A DNA stretch of 64,000 nucleotides, taken from a bacterium (GTDB lineage Bacteria > Pseudomonadota > Gammaproteobacteria > Burkholderiales > Burkholderiaceae_C). Location of the stretch: positions 222,007 through 286,006 of the forward strand of contig JAVBXK010000018.1 in assembly GCA_030824555.1 (NCBI GenBank), read 5' to 3'. Shown here piece by piece: positions 8,852 through 17,708 of this stretch. How positions within the stretch are numbered: the first letter of the stretch is position 1; each line of letters starts with the position of its first letter. Made by a program: the position numbers and the translations under genes. Below the pieces are notes generated by a model. That model saw only the letters and a list, made by a program, of their open reading frames with translations, was not told the origin of the DNA and searched no databases.

Positions 8852-9106
8852 TCAGACAGCTGCCTTGGCTGCGTTCGTTTTGATCAAACGCGTCACGGTG
8901 TCGGATGGCTGAGCACCCACGCCAGTCCAGTAGGTCAGACGGTCAGCTGCAAGGCGCAACATCTCTTCGCCACCTTTGGCCATGGGGTTGTAAAAGCCGA
9001 TGCGCTCGATGAAACGGCCATCGCGGCGGTCGCGCTTGTCTGCGACGACGATGTTGTAGAAAGGACGGGCTTTGGCACCGCCGCGGGAAAGTCGGATGAC
9101 GACCAT
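8852..9106 (-). CDS. rpsP: 30S ribosomal protein S16
   Basis: An 84-residue ribosomal protein, of the usual length, located in the body of the 30S subunit. It starts [20 protein letters not shown] and contains [14 protein letters not shown], both universal in bS16. ATG at 9106 is fixed by homology; longer in-frame starts reach into the promoter leader. It is the first gene of rpsP-rimM-trmD, with a sigma70-type promoter about 110 bp upstream. Confidence 0.98.
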   Translation of the reverse strand: MVVIRLSRGGAKARPFYNIVVADKRDRRDGRFIERIGFYNPMAKGGEEMLRLAADRLTYWTGVGAQPSDTVTRLIKTNAAKAAV

Positions 9107-9224
9107 GATGAATCTTTCGTGTGAAGATGCCCACTGAAATGCACAGTGAACAGCTTCCGGGTCATTCGCCATCGTTTGAGACACCGACTGACCACCCGGT
9201 CAGCGAAACGCGGCAAAGCCTTTG

Positions 9225-9253
9225 ATTATAGCGGCCCTTGCGCAGCTTTTCAG
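9225..9253 (-). promoter_or_regulatory. sigma70 promoter of the rpsP operon
   Basis: On the minus strand CTGAAA (9253-9248), 17 bp, then a perfect TATAAT (9230-9225). This leaves a leader of about 110 nt before the rpsP ATG. The opposite-facing GNAT gene starts at 9320. Confidence 0.65.
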
Positions 9254-9319
9254 CCACACCCTGATCGCCCGGCCATGAGACGATAGAGCCTAACCGGATC
9301 ACCCAAACGCGCAACCTTC

Positions 9320-9865
9320 ATGCCCCAACAGACCACCGCGATCGTTCGTCCCAGCACGGACGCCGACATGACTGCCATCACACGAATTTACGCACACCAT
9401 GTGCTCAACGGCACGGGCACTTTTGAGACCAGCCCACCGACTGAGGCCGAGATGCGCACCCGCCGTGCCGACGTGCTGGGCAAAAACTTGCCTTGGCTGG
9501 TGATCGAAACCAATGGTTACGTTGCCGGGTTTGCCTATGCGAACTGGTTCAAACCTCGCCCTGCCTACCGATTTTCGGTTGAAGACTCGATCTACATGGC
9601 TCAGGAAGCCACTGGCAAGGGGCTGGGCAAACAGCTGCTGAATGAACTGCTGCTGCAGCTGGAACGCCGTGGCGTGCGCAAGGTGATGGCCGTGATCGGC
9701 GACTCGGCCAATGCGGGCTCTGTCGGCTTGCACCGGTCTGCAGGGTTCGAGCAGGCTGGTGTGATCGAATCATGTGGCTGGAAGTTCGGCCGGTGGCTGG
9801 ACATCGTGCTGATGCAAAAGGCCATTGGCGAAGGCAACACGACACCACCCGACAGCACCCACTGA
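9320..9865 (+). CDS. GNAT family N-acetyltransferase (phosphinothricin acetyltransferase-like)
   Basis: A 181-residue cytoplasmic acetyltransferase that would move an acetyl group from acetyl-CoA to an amine. IVRPSTDADMTAITRIYAHHVLNG and TFETSPPTEAEMRTR at the N-terminus are typical of the PAT/YwnH subgroup, which acetylates phosphinothricin or methionine sulfoximine-like substrates and other amino acids. The acetyl-CoA loop motif is QEATGKGLGKQLL (around 95). True substrate unknown. It is a single gene, convergent with the AEC carrier; I see only a weak five-base-pair hairpin between them. Confidence 0.85.
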   Translation: MPQQTTAIVRPSTDADMTAITRIYAHHVLNGTGTFETSPPTEAEMRTRRADVLGKNLPWLVIETNGYVAGFAYANWFKPRPAYRFSVEDSIYMAQEATGKGLGKQLLNELLLQLERRGVRKVMAVIGDSANAGSVGLHRSAGFEQAGVIESCGWKFGRWLDIVLMQKAIGEGNTTPPDSTH

Positions 9866-9920
9866 GGGCAAGGCCAATTCGGACTGACGCCGTGTCAGTG
9901 GCTGGCACGGTTTCAGCCGT

Positions 9921-10862
9921 TCAGGCCAACCACAGCATCCAGGCACTCAAGGTGACCAGCGCGAGCAAGGTTGACAAACCGATGCTCGCTGTCACCAGGT
10001 CATGGGCCACACCGTAGCGCTGCGAAAACAAGAACACATTGGCCCCCATGGGCAGACCGGCGGCCACCACCATCACCGTCAGCGGCAACCCGGAGATGCC
10101 AAAGCCCCAAGCCGACAACCCCACCAGCACGGGCAACAGCAGGTTTTTGCACAGGCTGATGCCCTGCGCAGCCCGCCAGTGCGCACCCACCGGCGAACGC
10201 GCCAGCGTCACACCCACCAACACCAGCGACACCGGCCCGAACGCACTGCCCAGCAGTGCCAACGGCTTGTCCACCGTGGCGGGCAAGTTCCAACCCGTTT
10301 GTGCGAACAACAGACCACACACAATGGGCAAGGGAATGGGGTGCAGCAAGGCACTGGCAAACGCCCTCCCGGCGGTGGCCAACAGGCTGCGGGCATTCAT
10401 GGGCCCGGCATGCGCCACGGCCAGTTCCAGCACGACCGTGGCGGTGGTCAGCAAAATGAGTGCATGGACAGACACCAGCGTCAGCAGGGTCACCAAACCG
10501 GCCTGTCCGTAGGCCAGCTCGACCAGCGTGATGCCGATCATCACCATGTTGGAAAACACCCCCGCCAACGCCATGACGACGCCGCGCGCGGTGAAACCGA
10601 ACACGCCGATCAACACCCCAAAGCAACCCAACGCCGCCAGAAAATAGGCCCCGATGGGACGCAGGTCCAGTTGCTCCATGTGCACGTTGCTCATGGTCCG
10701 AAACAGCAGCGCCGGTATCAGCAGCATGAAGGTCAGGTTGGACAGGTCTTTCACCGCCTCGATCCGTATCCAACCCACGCGCCCGGCCACGACACCTGCC
10801 GCAATGAGCAGAAACACCGGCGCCAAAGACGCGAACACGGGCAAGGCAGCTTGCAAGTTCAC
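9921..10862 (-). CDS. AEC family transporter (auxin efflux carrier-like permease)
   Basis: A 313-residue inner-membrane protein with about ten hydrophobic segments in the two-fold AEC arrangement; NLTFMLLIPALLFRTM near residue 43 is the usual second-helix region. AEC proteins move organic acids such as malate or malonate, or other small anions; substrate unknown here. The start is GTG at 10862, one base after the stop of the DUF3299 gene, which suggests translational coupling with that gene and the small Cys-rich protein. Whether it belongs functionally to the zinc region is unclear. Confidence 0.82.
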   Translation of the reverse strand: MNLQAALPVFASLAPVFLLIAAGVVAGRVGWIRIEAVKDLSNLTFMLLIPALLFRTMSNVHMEQLDLRPIGAYFLAALGCFGVLIGVFGFTARGVVMALAGVFSNMVMIGITLVELAYGQAGLVTLLTLVSVHALILLTTATVVLELAVAHAGPMNARSLLATAGRAFASALLHPIPLPIVCGLLFAQTGWNLPATVDKPLALLGSAFGPVSLVLVGVTLARSPVGAHWRAAQGISLCKNLLLPVLVGLSAWGFGISGLPLTVMVVAAGLPMGANVFLFSQRYGVAHDLVTASIGLSTLLALVTLSAWMLWLA

Positions 10863-10863
10863 G

Positions 10864-11517
10864 TCACTTCACCGCCACAGCAAAAGTCATGCGGTAGAAA
10901 AGCCCTTGCGGATCGTCATCGAGCACGTGCAACCGCCCTTCCACCACCACGGCCTCCTGGCTGTATTTGACCGGTGTACGCGTGCGCACTTCAAGCATGC
11001 TTTCGGGGCCGCCAGGTGTGCAAAACGCGCACGTCAAGGGCACGGACGACACCAGGAAATGGCTCTGCTTCTCGCCAGGGGCCAACGGCATCATGAAACC
11101 CTGCACGCGAACCGTCGTGCCGTGCAGCGCACGGACATTGGCGGGAAATTCAGGCATCAAGCGTCGCCCCACCGTCTTCATCTTCACCGCCGTCAAGCTG
11201 GACCATGGCACCACGTCGTTTCGCGGTTGCAACGGGGCAAAAGGGCTGTTGGGGCTGTGCTGACCCGGGCCCTGCCCCAACGGTGGCAACGCCCCTGCGG
11301 GCAACTGCCCGTCCGCACCCGGCCCCCCTGGCACCGTGGCCACAGGTGCCGTCAACACGGGCTGGCCAGGTGCCTGTGCCAGAACCGGGCTGCTGGCCAC
11401 CTCCACACCGAACCAGGCCAGCGCCATGGCCCACACGCCATACCCCAAGGCGGACCAGCGCCTAGCTTGGCCCTGAGCCTGCACACGGGGCCAAGTGGCG
11501 GGCAACTCAGTGCGCAT
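10864..11517 (-). CDS. DUF3299 domain-containing protein
   Basis: A 217-residue protein with one N-terminal hydrophobic segment (about 24-47) acting as a signal anchor or signal peptide, a Pro/Gly-rich linker (50-95), and a C-terminal DUF3299 domain (about 103-215) with ALHGTTVRVQGFMMPL, a CAFCTPGGPESM motif and VEGRLHV. No biochemical function is established. In Pseudomonas a DUF3299 gene sits in a Zur-controlled operon with an ABC ATPase and an FtsX-like permease; here such an ATPase and permease lie only 4-7 kb away. Its start overlaps the end of the upstream small gene by 11 nt. Confidence 0.8.
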   Translation of the reverse strand: MRTELPATWPRVQAQGQARRWSALGYGVWAMALAWFGVEVASSPVLAQAPGQPVLTAPVATVPGGPGADGQLPAGALPPLGQGPGQHSPNSPFAPLQPRNDVVPWSSLTAVKMKTVGRRLMPEFPANVRALHGTTVRVQGFMMPLAPGEKQSHFLVSSVPLTCAFCTPGGPESMLEVRTRTPVKYSQEAVVVEGRLHVLDDDPQGLFYRMTFAVAVK

Positions 11518-11749
11518 GCTTCATGCCACACATCTTGCCAATGCCCAGGCCTTTGCAGGCAGCCTGCAGCTCGGCCACGCAGACTTTTTCATCCTTTTTA
11601 ACCTCCAGGCATTTGGCCGCGCCTTCGTGGGCCACCGCCATCGCGCGGTGGCGGGCAGCGTCTTCGGCCAACTCTTTGTCATTGTGAGCCTGGGCAAACA
11701 CCGGTGCCACACAAACCGACCACAACACGCACACCCACAGCTTCTTCAT
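11507..11749 (-). CDS. small secreted Cys-rich protein
   Basis: An 80-residue protein with a clear signal peptide (MKKLWVCVLWSVCVAPVFAQA). The mature part of about 60 residues has four cysteines (KCLE, VCVA, ACKG, MCGM) and ends in MKHAH, so it could form two disulfides or bind metal in the periplasm. I do not recognise a family. ATG at 11749 has AGGAG six bases upstream; an in-frame TTG at 11755 touches that site and is rejected. It is between zur and the DUF3299 gene, overlapping the latter, so a role in metal handling is suggested by context only. Confidence 0.7.
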   Translation of the reverse strand: MKKLWVCVLWSVCVAPVFAQAHNDKELAEDAARHRAMAVAHEGAAKCLEVKKDEKVCVAELQAACKGLGIGKMCGMKHAH

Positions 11750-11886
11750 CGCCAACTCCTCTCAAAAGAACAAACAAACCACTGGGCCAGCTCGCCCGCT
11801 CGGGATGCACAACTCAGTCGGTCAATTGACCCGTTATCCAGCCCTGCTTCGACCGGTGTATGGCACGCAGAAACCCTGTCACTGAA

Positions 11887-12438
11887 TCACGTACCAGCCC
11901 CAGGCACCCCTGCCGCAGGGGATACGGGATCCACGCACACGTTGCAGGTCCCGTGAATGGACAGATCGACCCGTTGCCCGTGGTGGCCCAGATTGGCAAG
12001 GGTTTTGAGCAACTGGTCGGCCACCGCCTGGGTGGGGGGACTGGCCTCGATCAGGCGGAACTGGCGGTGGCAAGCATCGCACTCGAAACGCGGCACCACG
12101 CCGCTCTCGCCCGCAGATCGCCCGTCTGTCAAGCTGGCGGCCAGGGCATAGCGCCAGGTGCGGGCAGCATCGTCGGCGTGGCGGATCAGCAGCCCAGTGC
12201 CGACCAGCCGGTCAAGCAAGCGGTAGAGGGTGACACGGTTCACGTCCAGCCCCTGCGCCAGCAAAGCCGCTTCGACATCCGCATGCGTGGCCGAGCGCGT
12301 GCCGTCAGCCACAAACAGCTGCAACACAGCACGCGTGGCGCGTGTGCGGCGCAACCCTGCGAGGGCCAGCCGGGTGTCGAGCTCGGCCTCGGCAACAGGC
12401 AGGGTCCGTGCGGTTTCGTCGGCGTTATGGGTGGGCAT
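11887..12438 (-). CDS. zur: Fur-family regulator, probable zinc uptake regulator Zur
   Basis: A 183-residue metal-sensing repressor. The winged helix includes RTRATRAVLQLF and HADVEAALLAQG with VNRVTLYRLLDRLV as recognition helix; the dimer domain carries CDAC and CNVC, the two CxxC pairs of the structural zinc site, plus H-rich sensor residues. Zur rather than Fur is chosen because it is divergent from znuCBA and faces several GTTGC/GCAAC repeats. ATG at 12438 was preferred over a longer start at 12504, which would overlap the operators. Likely self-regulated. Confidence 0.88.
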   Translation of the reverse strand: MPTHNADETARTLPVAEAELDTRLALAGLRRTRATRAVLQLFVADGTRSATHADVEAALLAQGLDVNRVTLYRLLDRLVGTGLLIRHADDAARTWRYALAASLTDGRSAGESGVVPRFECDACHRQFRLIEASPPTQAVADQLLKTLANLGHHGQRVDLSIHGTCNVCVDPVSPAAGVPGAGT

Positions 12439-12472
12439 GGTGGTGTTGGGATAGCGGAGCAGCACACCAATA

Positions 12473-12530
12473 ACGCAACCATGTTGCGCTATGATGCCAT
12501 GCAACGCAATTCAGTTGCATTAGTTGCAAT
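12473..12530. promoter_or_regulatory. putative Zur operators
   Basis: Two palindromes in the zur-znu divergent region: CGCAAC-CAT-GTTGCG (12474-12488) and ATGCAAC-N8-GTTGCAT (12499-12520), the second followed by another GTTGCA at 12523-12528. The repeated half site and the position beside a Fur-family gene support an operator cluster; assignment to Zur is inference. Confidence 0.55.
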
Positions 12531-12595
12531 GCTCACCATCTTACCGCCAACCTGCACCGCCAGCACAACCACACCACCCCTCTGCGACCACCCGC

Positions 12596-12754
12596 ATGCC
12601 CACTTTGCGCCCAAATCAACCTTCCCCAGCTGCAGCCAACGCACCCCCAGCCAGCTTTCTACAGTGCTCAGCCTGGCGACGCGCATGGCTGGCTGCGGCA
12701 CTGCTGGCAGGTTTGTGGCTGGTGCTGCTGGCATCGCTGTCGGCAACAGACTGA
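12596..12754 (+). CDS. possible small membrane protein upstream of znuC
   Basis: A possible 52-residue product whose C-terminal half is one hydrophobic helix (AWLAAALLAGLWLVLLASL) after a Pro/Ala-rich N-terminus. It ends 22 nt before znuC, in the region otherwise empty between zur and znuC. I see no convincing ribosome binding site and no family, so it may be a chance ORF in GC-rich DNA. Confidence 0.25.
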   Translation: MPTLRPNQPSPAAANAPPASFLQCSAWRRAWLAAALLAGLWLVLLASLSATD

Positions 12755-12776
12755 GAGGCGGGAGCCGGACAACCCC

Positions 12777-13664
12777 ATGACCACCACAGCCACCCTGCCC
12801 CAACGTGTTGCCATCGAACTGCACAACCTGACGCTGGGTTACGAGCGCCACCCCGCCGTGCACCACCTGTCAACCACTTTGCCGCCCGGTTCGCTGGTGG
12901 CCGTGGTGGGGCCCAACGGGGCGGGCAAATCCACCCTCATCAAGGCTTTGGCCGGGCTGGTGTGGCCCATGCAGGGGCACATTGCGGGGCTGGCGGGTCA
13001 GCGCGTGGCCTACCTGCCGCAGCGCGACGACATGGACCACAGCTTCCCCATCACCCTATCTGACATGGTGGCCATGGGCCTGTGGCACGAGGTAGGCGCC
13101 CTGGGTGGCTACAGCCGCGCCCAGCGCCAGCGTTGTGCCGATGCCCTGGCCCAGGTGGGCTTGAACGGGTTTGGCCAACGCACCATTGCCACCCTGTCGG
13201 GCGGGCAGTTTCAACGTGCCCTGTTTGCCCGGCTGATGCTGCAAGACGCGCCGGTCATTTTGCTGGACGAGCCCTTTGCCGGGGTGGACACCCGTACCTG
13301 CCGCGACCTGCTGGCCCTGCTGCACACCTGGCACGCACAAGGCCGCACCGTGCTGGCTGTGCTGCACGACATGGAACAGGTGCGACAACATTTCCCGCAC
13401 GCCCTGCTGCTGGCGCGCGAGCTGGTGGCCGCTGGCCCCACCGAGATGGTGCTGACTGAAGCCAACCTGCAACGCGCCCGTCGACTGAACGAAGCCTTTG
13501 ACGACGACGCGCCCGAGTGTGACGAGACACCGGCCGACACACGGGTTGCGCTGGCGCAGTACGGGCACGTTCATAACCCAGCACACGATCACAACCCGGC
13601 ACACACACGCCCTCACCCGCACACAACCACCGCCCGGCACATGGCAGGGAGCGTTCACCTGTGA
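12777..13664 (+). CDS. znuC: zinc ABC transporter ATP-binding protein
   Basis: A 295-residue ATPase subunit energising zinc uptake. Walker A GPNGAGKST (about 43), Q-loop in YLPQRDD, signature LSGGQFQR, Walker B VILLDEP and the switch VLHD are all intact. After the ABC domain (about 1-235) there is an unusual extension of about 55 residues rich in histidine (HVHNPAHDHNPAH, HPH), which could bind zinc. ATG at 12777; its last four bases GTGA overlap the znuB start. First sure gene of znuCBA, presumed Zur-repressed. Confidence 0.95.
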   Translation: MTTTATLPQRVAIELHNLTLGYERHPAVHHLSTTLPPGSLVAVVGPNGAGKSTLIKALAGLVWPMQGHIAGLAGQRVAYLPQRDDMDHSFPITLSDMVAMGLWHEVGALGGYSRAQRQRCADALAQVGLNGFGQRTIATLSGGQFQRALFARLMLQDAPVILLDEPFAGVDTRTCRDLLALLHTWHAQGRTVLAVLHDMEQVRQHFPHALLLARELVAAGPTEMVLTEANLQRARRLNEAFDDDAPECDETPADTRVALAQYGHVHNPAHDHNPAHTRPHPHTTTARHMAGSVHL

Positions 13665-14548
13665 CCGCTTTGTTCGATCTGCTCTGGGCGGCGCTGATTC
13701 AGCCCGTGGCCGAATTCGGCTTCATGCAACGCGCGCTGACCGGGTGCCTGGCGCTGTCGGTCAGCGCCGCGCCCATGGGCGTGTTTCTGATGTTGCGGCG
13801 CATGAGCCTCACGGGCGACGCCATGGCCCACGGCATCTTGCCCGGTGCGGCGCTGGGCTACCTGGTGGCCGGGCTGTCATTGGGGGCCATGACGGTGGGC
13901 GGCATCGTGGCCGGGCTGCTGGTGGCCGTGGCCTCGGGCTTGGTGGCACGCCATTCCATCCTGCGCGAAGACACCAGCCTGGCCTCGTTCTACCTGCTGT
14001 CGCTGTCAGTGGGCGTGCTGCTGGTGTCGTTGAAAGGCAGCAGCGTCGATTTGCTGCACGTGTTGTTTGGCACCGTGCTGGCACTGAACAACGATGCCGT
14101 GCTGCTGTTGGGCGGCACCGCCACGCTGACCCTGGTGGGCCTGGCCGTGTTGTACCGCCCGCTGGTGCTGGAGTGTCTGGACCCGGGCTTTTTGCGCTCG
14201 GTCAGCCGCTGGAGCCCGGTGGCGCACTACGGCTTTCTGGTGCTGATGGTGCTCAACCTGGTGGCCGGGTTCCATGCCCTGGGCACGCTGATGGCCGTGG
14301 GCCTGATGGTGCTGCCCGCCGCCACCGCCCGCTTCTGGGCGCGCGACATCACCCGCATGCTGCTGACAGCCACCGCCATTGGGCTGGTGGGGGCCGTGGC
14401 CGGCCTGCTGCTGAGCTACCACGCCGATTTACCCACTGGCCCCGTGATCGTGCTGTGCCTGAGCGTGCTGATGCTGCTGTCGCTGGCGCTGGGCCCCTAC
14501 GGCCTGGTGCGCAGCCGCCTGCAACCGGCCACGCACCGCCGGGCCTGA
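13661..14548 (+). CDS. znuB: zinc ABC transporter permease
   Basis: A 295-residue inner-membrane subunit with about eight helices of the ABC-3 family. Conserved segments: SLTGDAMAHGILPGAALGY (cytoplasmic coupling helix area) and FHALGTLMAVGLMVLPAATAR. GTG start at 13661 overlaps the znuC stop (GTGA), giving translational coupling. Partner of ZnuC and ZnuA. Confidence 0.95.
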   Translation: MTALFDLLWAALIQPVAEFGFMQRALTGCLALSVSAAPMGVFLMLRRMSLTGDAMAHGILPGAALGYLVAGLSLGAMTVGGIVAGLLVAVASGLVARHSILREDTSLASFYLLSLSVGVLLVSLKGSSVDLLHVLFGTVLALNNDAVLLLGGTATLTLVGLAVLYRPLVLECLDPGFLRSVSRWSPVAHYGFLVLMVLNLVAGFHALGTLMAVGLMVLPAATARFWARDITRMLLTATAIGLVGAVAGLLLSYHADLPTGPVIVLCLSVLMLLSLALGPYGLVRSRLQPATHRRA

Positions 14549-15643
<1,095 letters not shown>

Positions 15644-15761
15644 GACGAAAGTCGCTTGCCTGTATGAATAAATTCAACAGCTTGCTACAAACAAGTCATC
15701 TGAAACCAGGTTCAGCCGCCTGCCAAATCAGCCCGGAGCCAGCACGGCTGGGTGGCAGCCG

Positions 15762-16952
15762 TCAAACCGGCGCATTCAGCAAGCGCGCCACATCCACCCG
15801 GTAAGCACCCCATGCGGGCAATGCGGCGGCAGCCAATGCCACCGCAAACGCCAGGGCGGGCACGGCCCACAGGTCCACAGGCCAGGCTGTGGCGGCCACC
15901 AGACCCGCTGACTCGGTGGGCATGAGCAAGGGCAACCCGGCCATCAGTGCTTGCGCCAGCGCCAAGCCCAACACACAGGCCAGCGCGGCCAGCCACAGGG
16001 CTTCGGCCAACAGCAACCCCGCCAGCTTGGCCGGCCCTGCACCCAGCATGCGCAGCATGGCCAGATCGGCACGGCGCTCGCGCACGGCCTGCCACAGTGC
16101 CATGAACACGCTGAGCGCAGCCACGCCCACCAGCGCCACACCCAGTGCACGCAGCACATCGGCCCCCGCACCCAGCATGCGCAGCAAGCGTGACAGCTCA
16201 TACGCTGGCGCTGCTGCCTGCATGTGGGTGCCCCCATTCACGTGGCGCGGGAAGGTGACGGCGGCCAGCGGCGTGCGGTAGCGGATGAGGGCCAGCGTGA
16301 TCTCACGCTCGGCCTGCAGGGCGGCCAGGTCTTCGGCATCGGTCGCCATGTCGGTTTCGTGCACAGCCCAAACCGACTCGGTGGCGGTGAGCACCAGGCG
16401 GTCGAGCACGCAATCGCAGGCAGCCAGCACGCCCGTCACCGCATAGGGGTGGCCGCCCGCACCCAGGCCGTGCAGCCCGGCAAAACGGTCGCCCACACGC
16501 ATACCCGTTGCTTTGGCCACCTGCGCGCCCAGCACGGCTTGCATGGGGGCCTGCCACCATTGGCCGCTGGCCAGCTGGCCGCCGTACAGCGCCGGGTAGT
16601 CAGGTGTGGTGCCCACGATGCGAAAGCCGTTCAGGTTGTCGCCCAGGCTGATGGGGATGAGCTGGGCCACCTGCGGGTGGCGGCCCAGCGCCTCCACGTC
16701 AGCCAGCGCAACGTTGCCGGGCGGCACGTCCAGGTGGTAGACGCCCGCCAGAATGAGTTGCAACGGGCTGCCCTTGGCACCCACCACCACATCGATGCCG
16801 GCCACGTCGCGTTCGAGCGCCTGCTGCACGCGCTGTTGTGCCATCAGGATGACCGCCAGCGACCCCAGGCCCAGCGCCAGCACCAGCACGTTCAACACCG
16901 CAGACAGCGGTTTGGACCACGCATAACGCCAGGACAAACCCAATACATTCAT
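15762..16952 (-). CDS. FtsX-like ABC transporter permease
   Basis: A 396-residue inner-membrane protein of the MacB/FtsX type: one N-terminal helix (about 17-40), a periplasmic domain of about 200 residues, and three C-terminal helices (about 270-390). The segment DVVVGAKGSPLQLILAGVYH is characteristic of the subgroup found with DUF3299 genes in Zur regulons. It pairs with the ATPase gene 63 nt upstream. The AT-rich gap contains a copy of the dispersed element, so a separate promoter is possible. Function unproven; release of zinc-binding or lipoprotein cargo has been proposed for such systems. Convergent with znuA. Confidence 0.82.
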   Translation of the reverse strand: MNVLGLSWRYAWSKPLSAVLNVLVLALGLGSLAVILMAQQRVQQALERDVAGIDVVVGAKGSPLQLILAGVYHLDVPPGNVALADVEALGRHPQVAQLIPISLGDNLNGFRIVGTTPDYPALYGGQLASGQWWQAPMQAVLGAQVAKATGMRVGDRFAGLHGLGAGGHPYAVTGVLAACDCVLDRLVLTATESVWAVHETDMATDAEDLAALQAEREITLALIRYRTPLAAVTFPRHVNGGTHMQAAAPAYELSRLLRMLGAGADVLRALGVALVGVAALSVFMALWQAVRERRADLAMLRMLGAGPAKLAGLLLAEALWLAALACVLGLALAQALMAGLPLLMPTESAGLVAATAWPVDLWAVPALAFAVALAAAALPAWGAYRVDVARLLNAPV

Positions 16953-16979
16953 AGCAAACTATTCAATATCGACTAGTGT
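16951..16979 (-). repeat. AT-rich intergenic element, divergent copy
   Basis: On the minus strand ACACTA (16979-16974), 18 bp, then GCTAT (16955-16951), sharing TATTGAATAGTTTGCT with the copy near 46.4 kb. It overlaps the start codon of the permease. The 5' hexamer is degenerate. Confidence 0.4.
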
Positions 16980-17015
16980 TGAAAGCATTTTTTACATAAA
17001 ATACAAAATACATAG

Positions 17016-17708
17016 CTAGGAAACCAATTGGGATAAGCGATGGAGGGTTATTTCATTAAGGAAAATACCCTGCCCACAAACCTGATCCGGTGCTGCGGCA
17101 GCATGCAGCGCCTGCACGGCCCGTGCGTCGTGCGTGGCCAGCACCAGGGTGGCACCGGCCTGGGTCGCGGTTTGCAGCAGCAGGGCCAAGGCCGCGTGCG
17201 CGGCTTCGTCGTCCAGGCTGGCGGTGGGCTCATCGGCCAGCAGCACCCGGGGGGCCAGCAACACGGCGCGTGCCAGCGCCACGCGCTGCGCCTGGCCACC
17301 CGACAGGGCGTGTGGTCGGCGCGTGGCCAGCTCGGCCACACCCAGTGCCGCCAGGGTTTGCTCAATGCGGGCCGGGTCGGGCGGCAGGCCTGCGGCCCAA
17401 TGCACCAACGCCAGGTTCTGTGCCACGGTGAGCGCCGCGCTGAGGTGCAACTTTTGTGGCAAAAAGCCCACGTGCCGGGCACGCCAGGCATCGAGCGCCG
17501 GGCCGTTGGTCACCAAGGGCGCACCTGCCACCTCCAGGCTGCCCTGCTGCGGGGCCAACAAACCGGCCACCACCGCCAGCCAGGTGGATTTGCCGCTGCC
17601 CGACGGGCCGCGCAGCAGTAGCACGCCGCCCTGGGGCACGTCCACATCAGGGAAGCGGATGGGCACCCCGCCACCGAATGTGGCCGCCAGCCCACGGGTG
17701 CGGATCAC
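17016..17708 (-). CDS. ABC transporter ATP-binding protein (MacB/LolD-like)
   Basis: A 230-residue ATPase. Walker A GPSGSGKST (about 34), Q-loop FLPQKL, signature LSGGQAQR, Walker B VLLADEP and the switch histidine in LATHDAR are intact. It energises the adjacent FtsX-like permease. Start is GTG at 17708, sharing GTGA with the stop codon of the upstream diguanylate cyclase, so the two are translationally coupled. In Pseudomonas the related ATPase is preceded by a zinc-binding DUF2796 protein; here the cyclase occupies that place. Confidence 0.88.
   Translation of the reverse strand: MIRTRGLAATFGGGVPIRFPDVDVPQGGVLLLRGPSGSGKSTWLAVVAGLLAPQQGSLEVAGAPLVTNGPALDAWRARHVGFLPQKLHLSAALTVAQNLALVHWAAGLPPDPARIEQTLAALGVAELATRRPHALSGGQAQRVALARAVLLAPRVLLADEPTASLDDEAAHAALALLLQTATQAGATLVLATHDARAVQALHAAAAPDQVCGQGIFLNEITLHRLSQLVS

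Noticed and set aside
9866..9920. terminator between the GNAT and AEC genes
   Set aside because: Only a five-base-pair CCGTG/CACGG stem without a T-run.
15652..15688. AT-rich element after znuA
   Set aside because: TCGCTT and GCTAC are present but 26 bp apart instead of 18.
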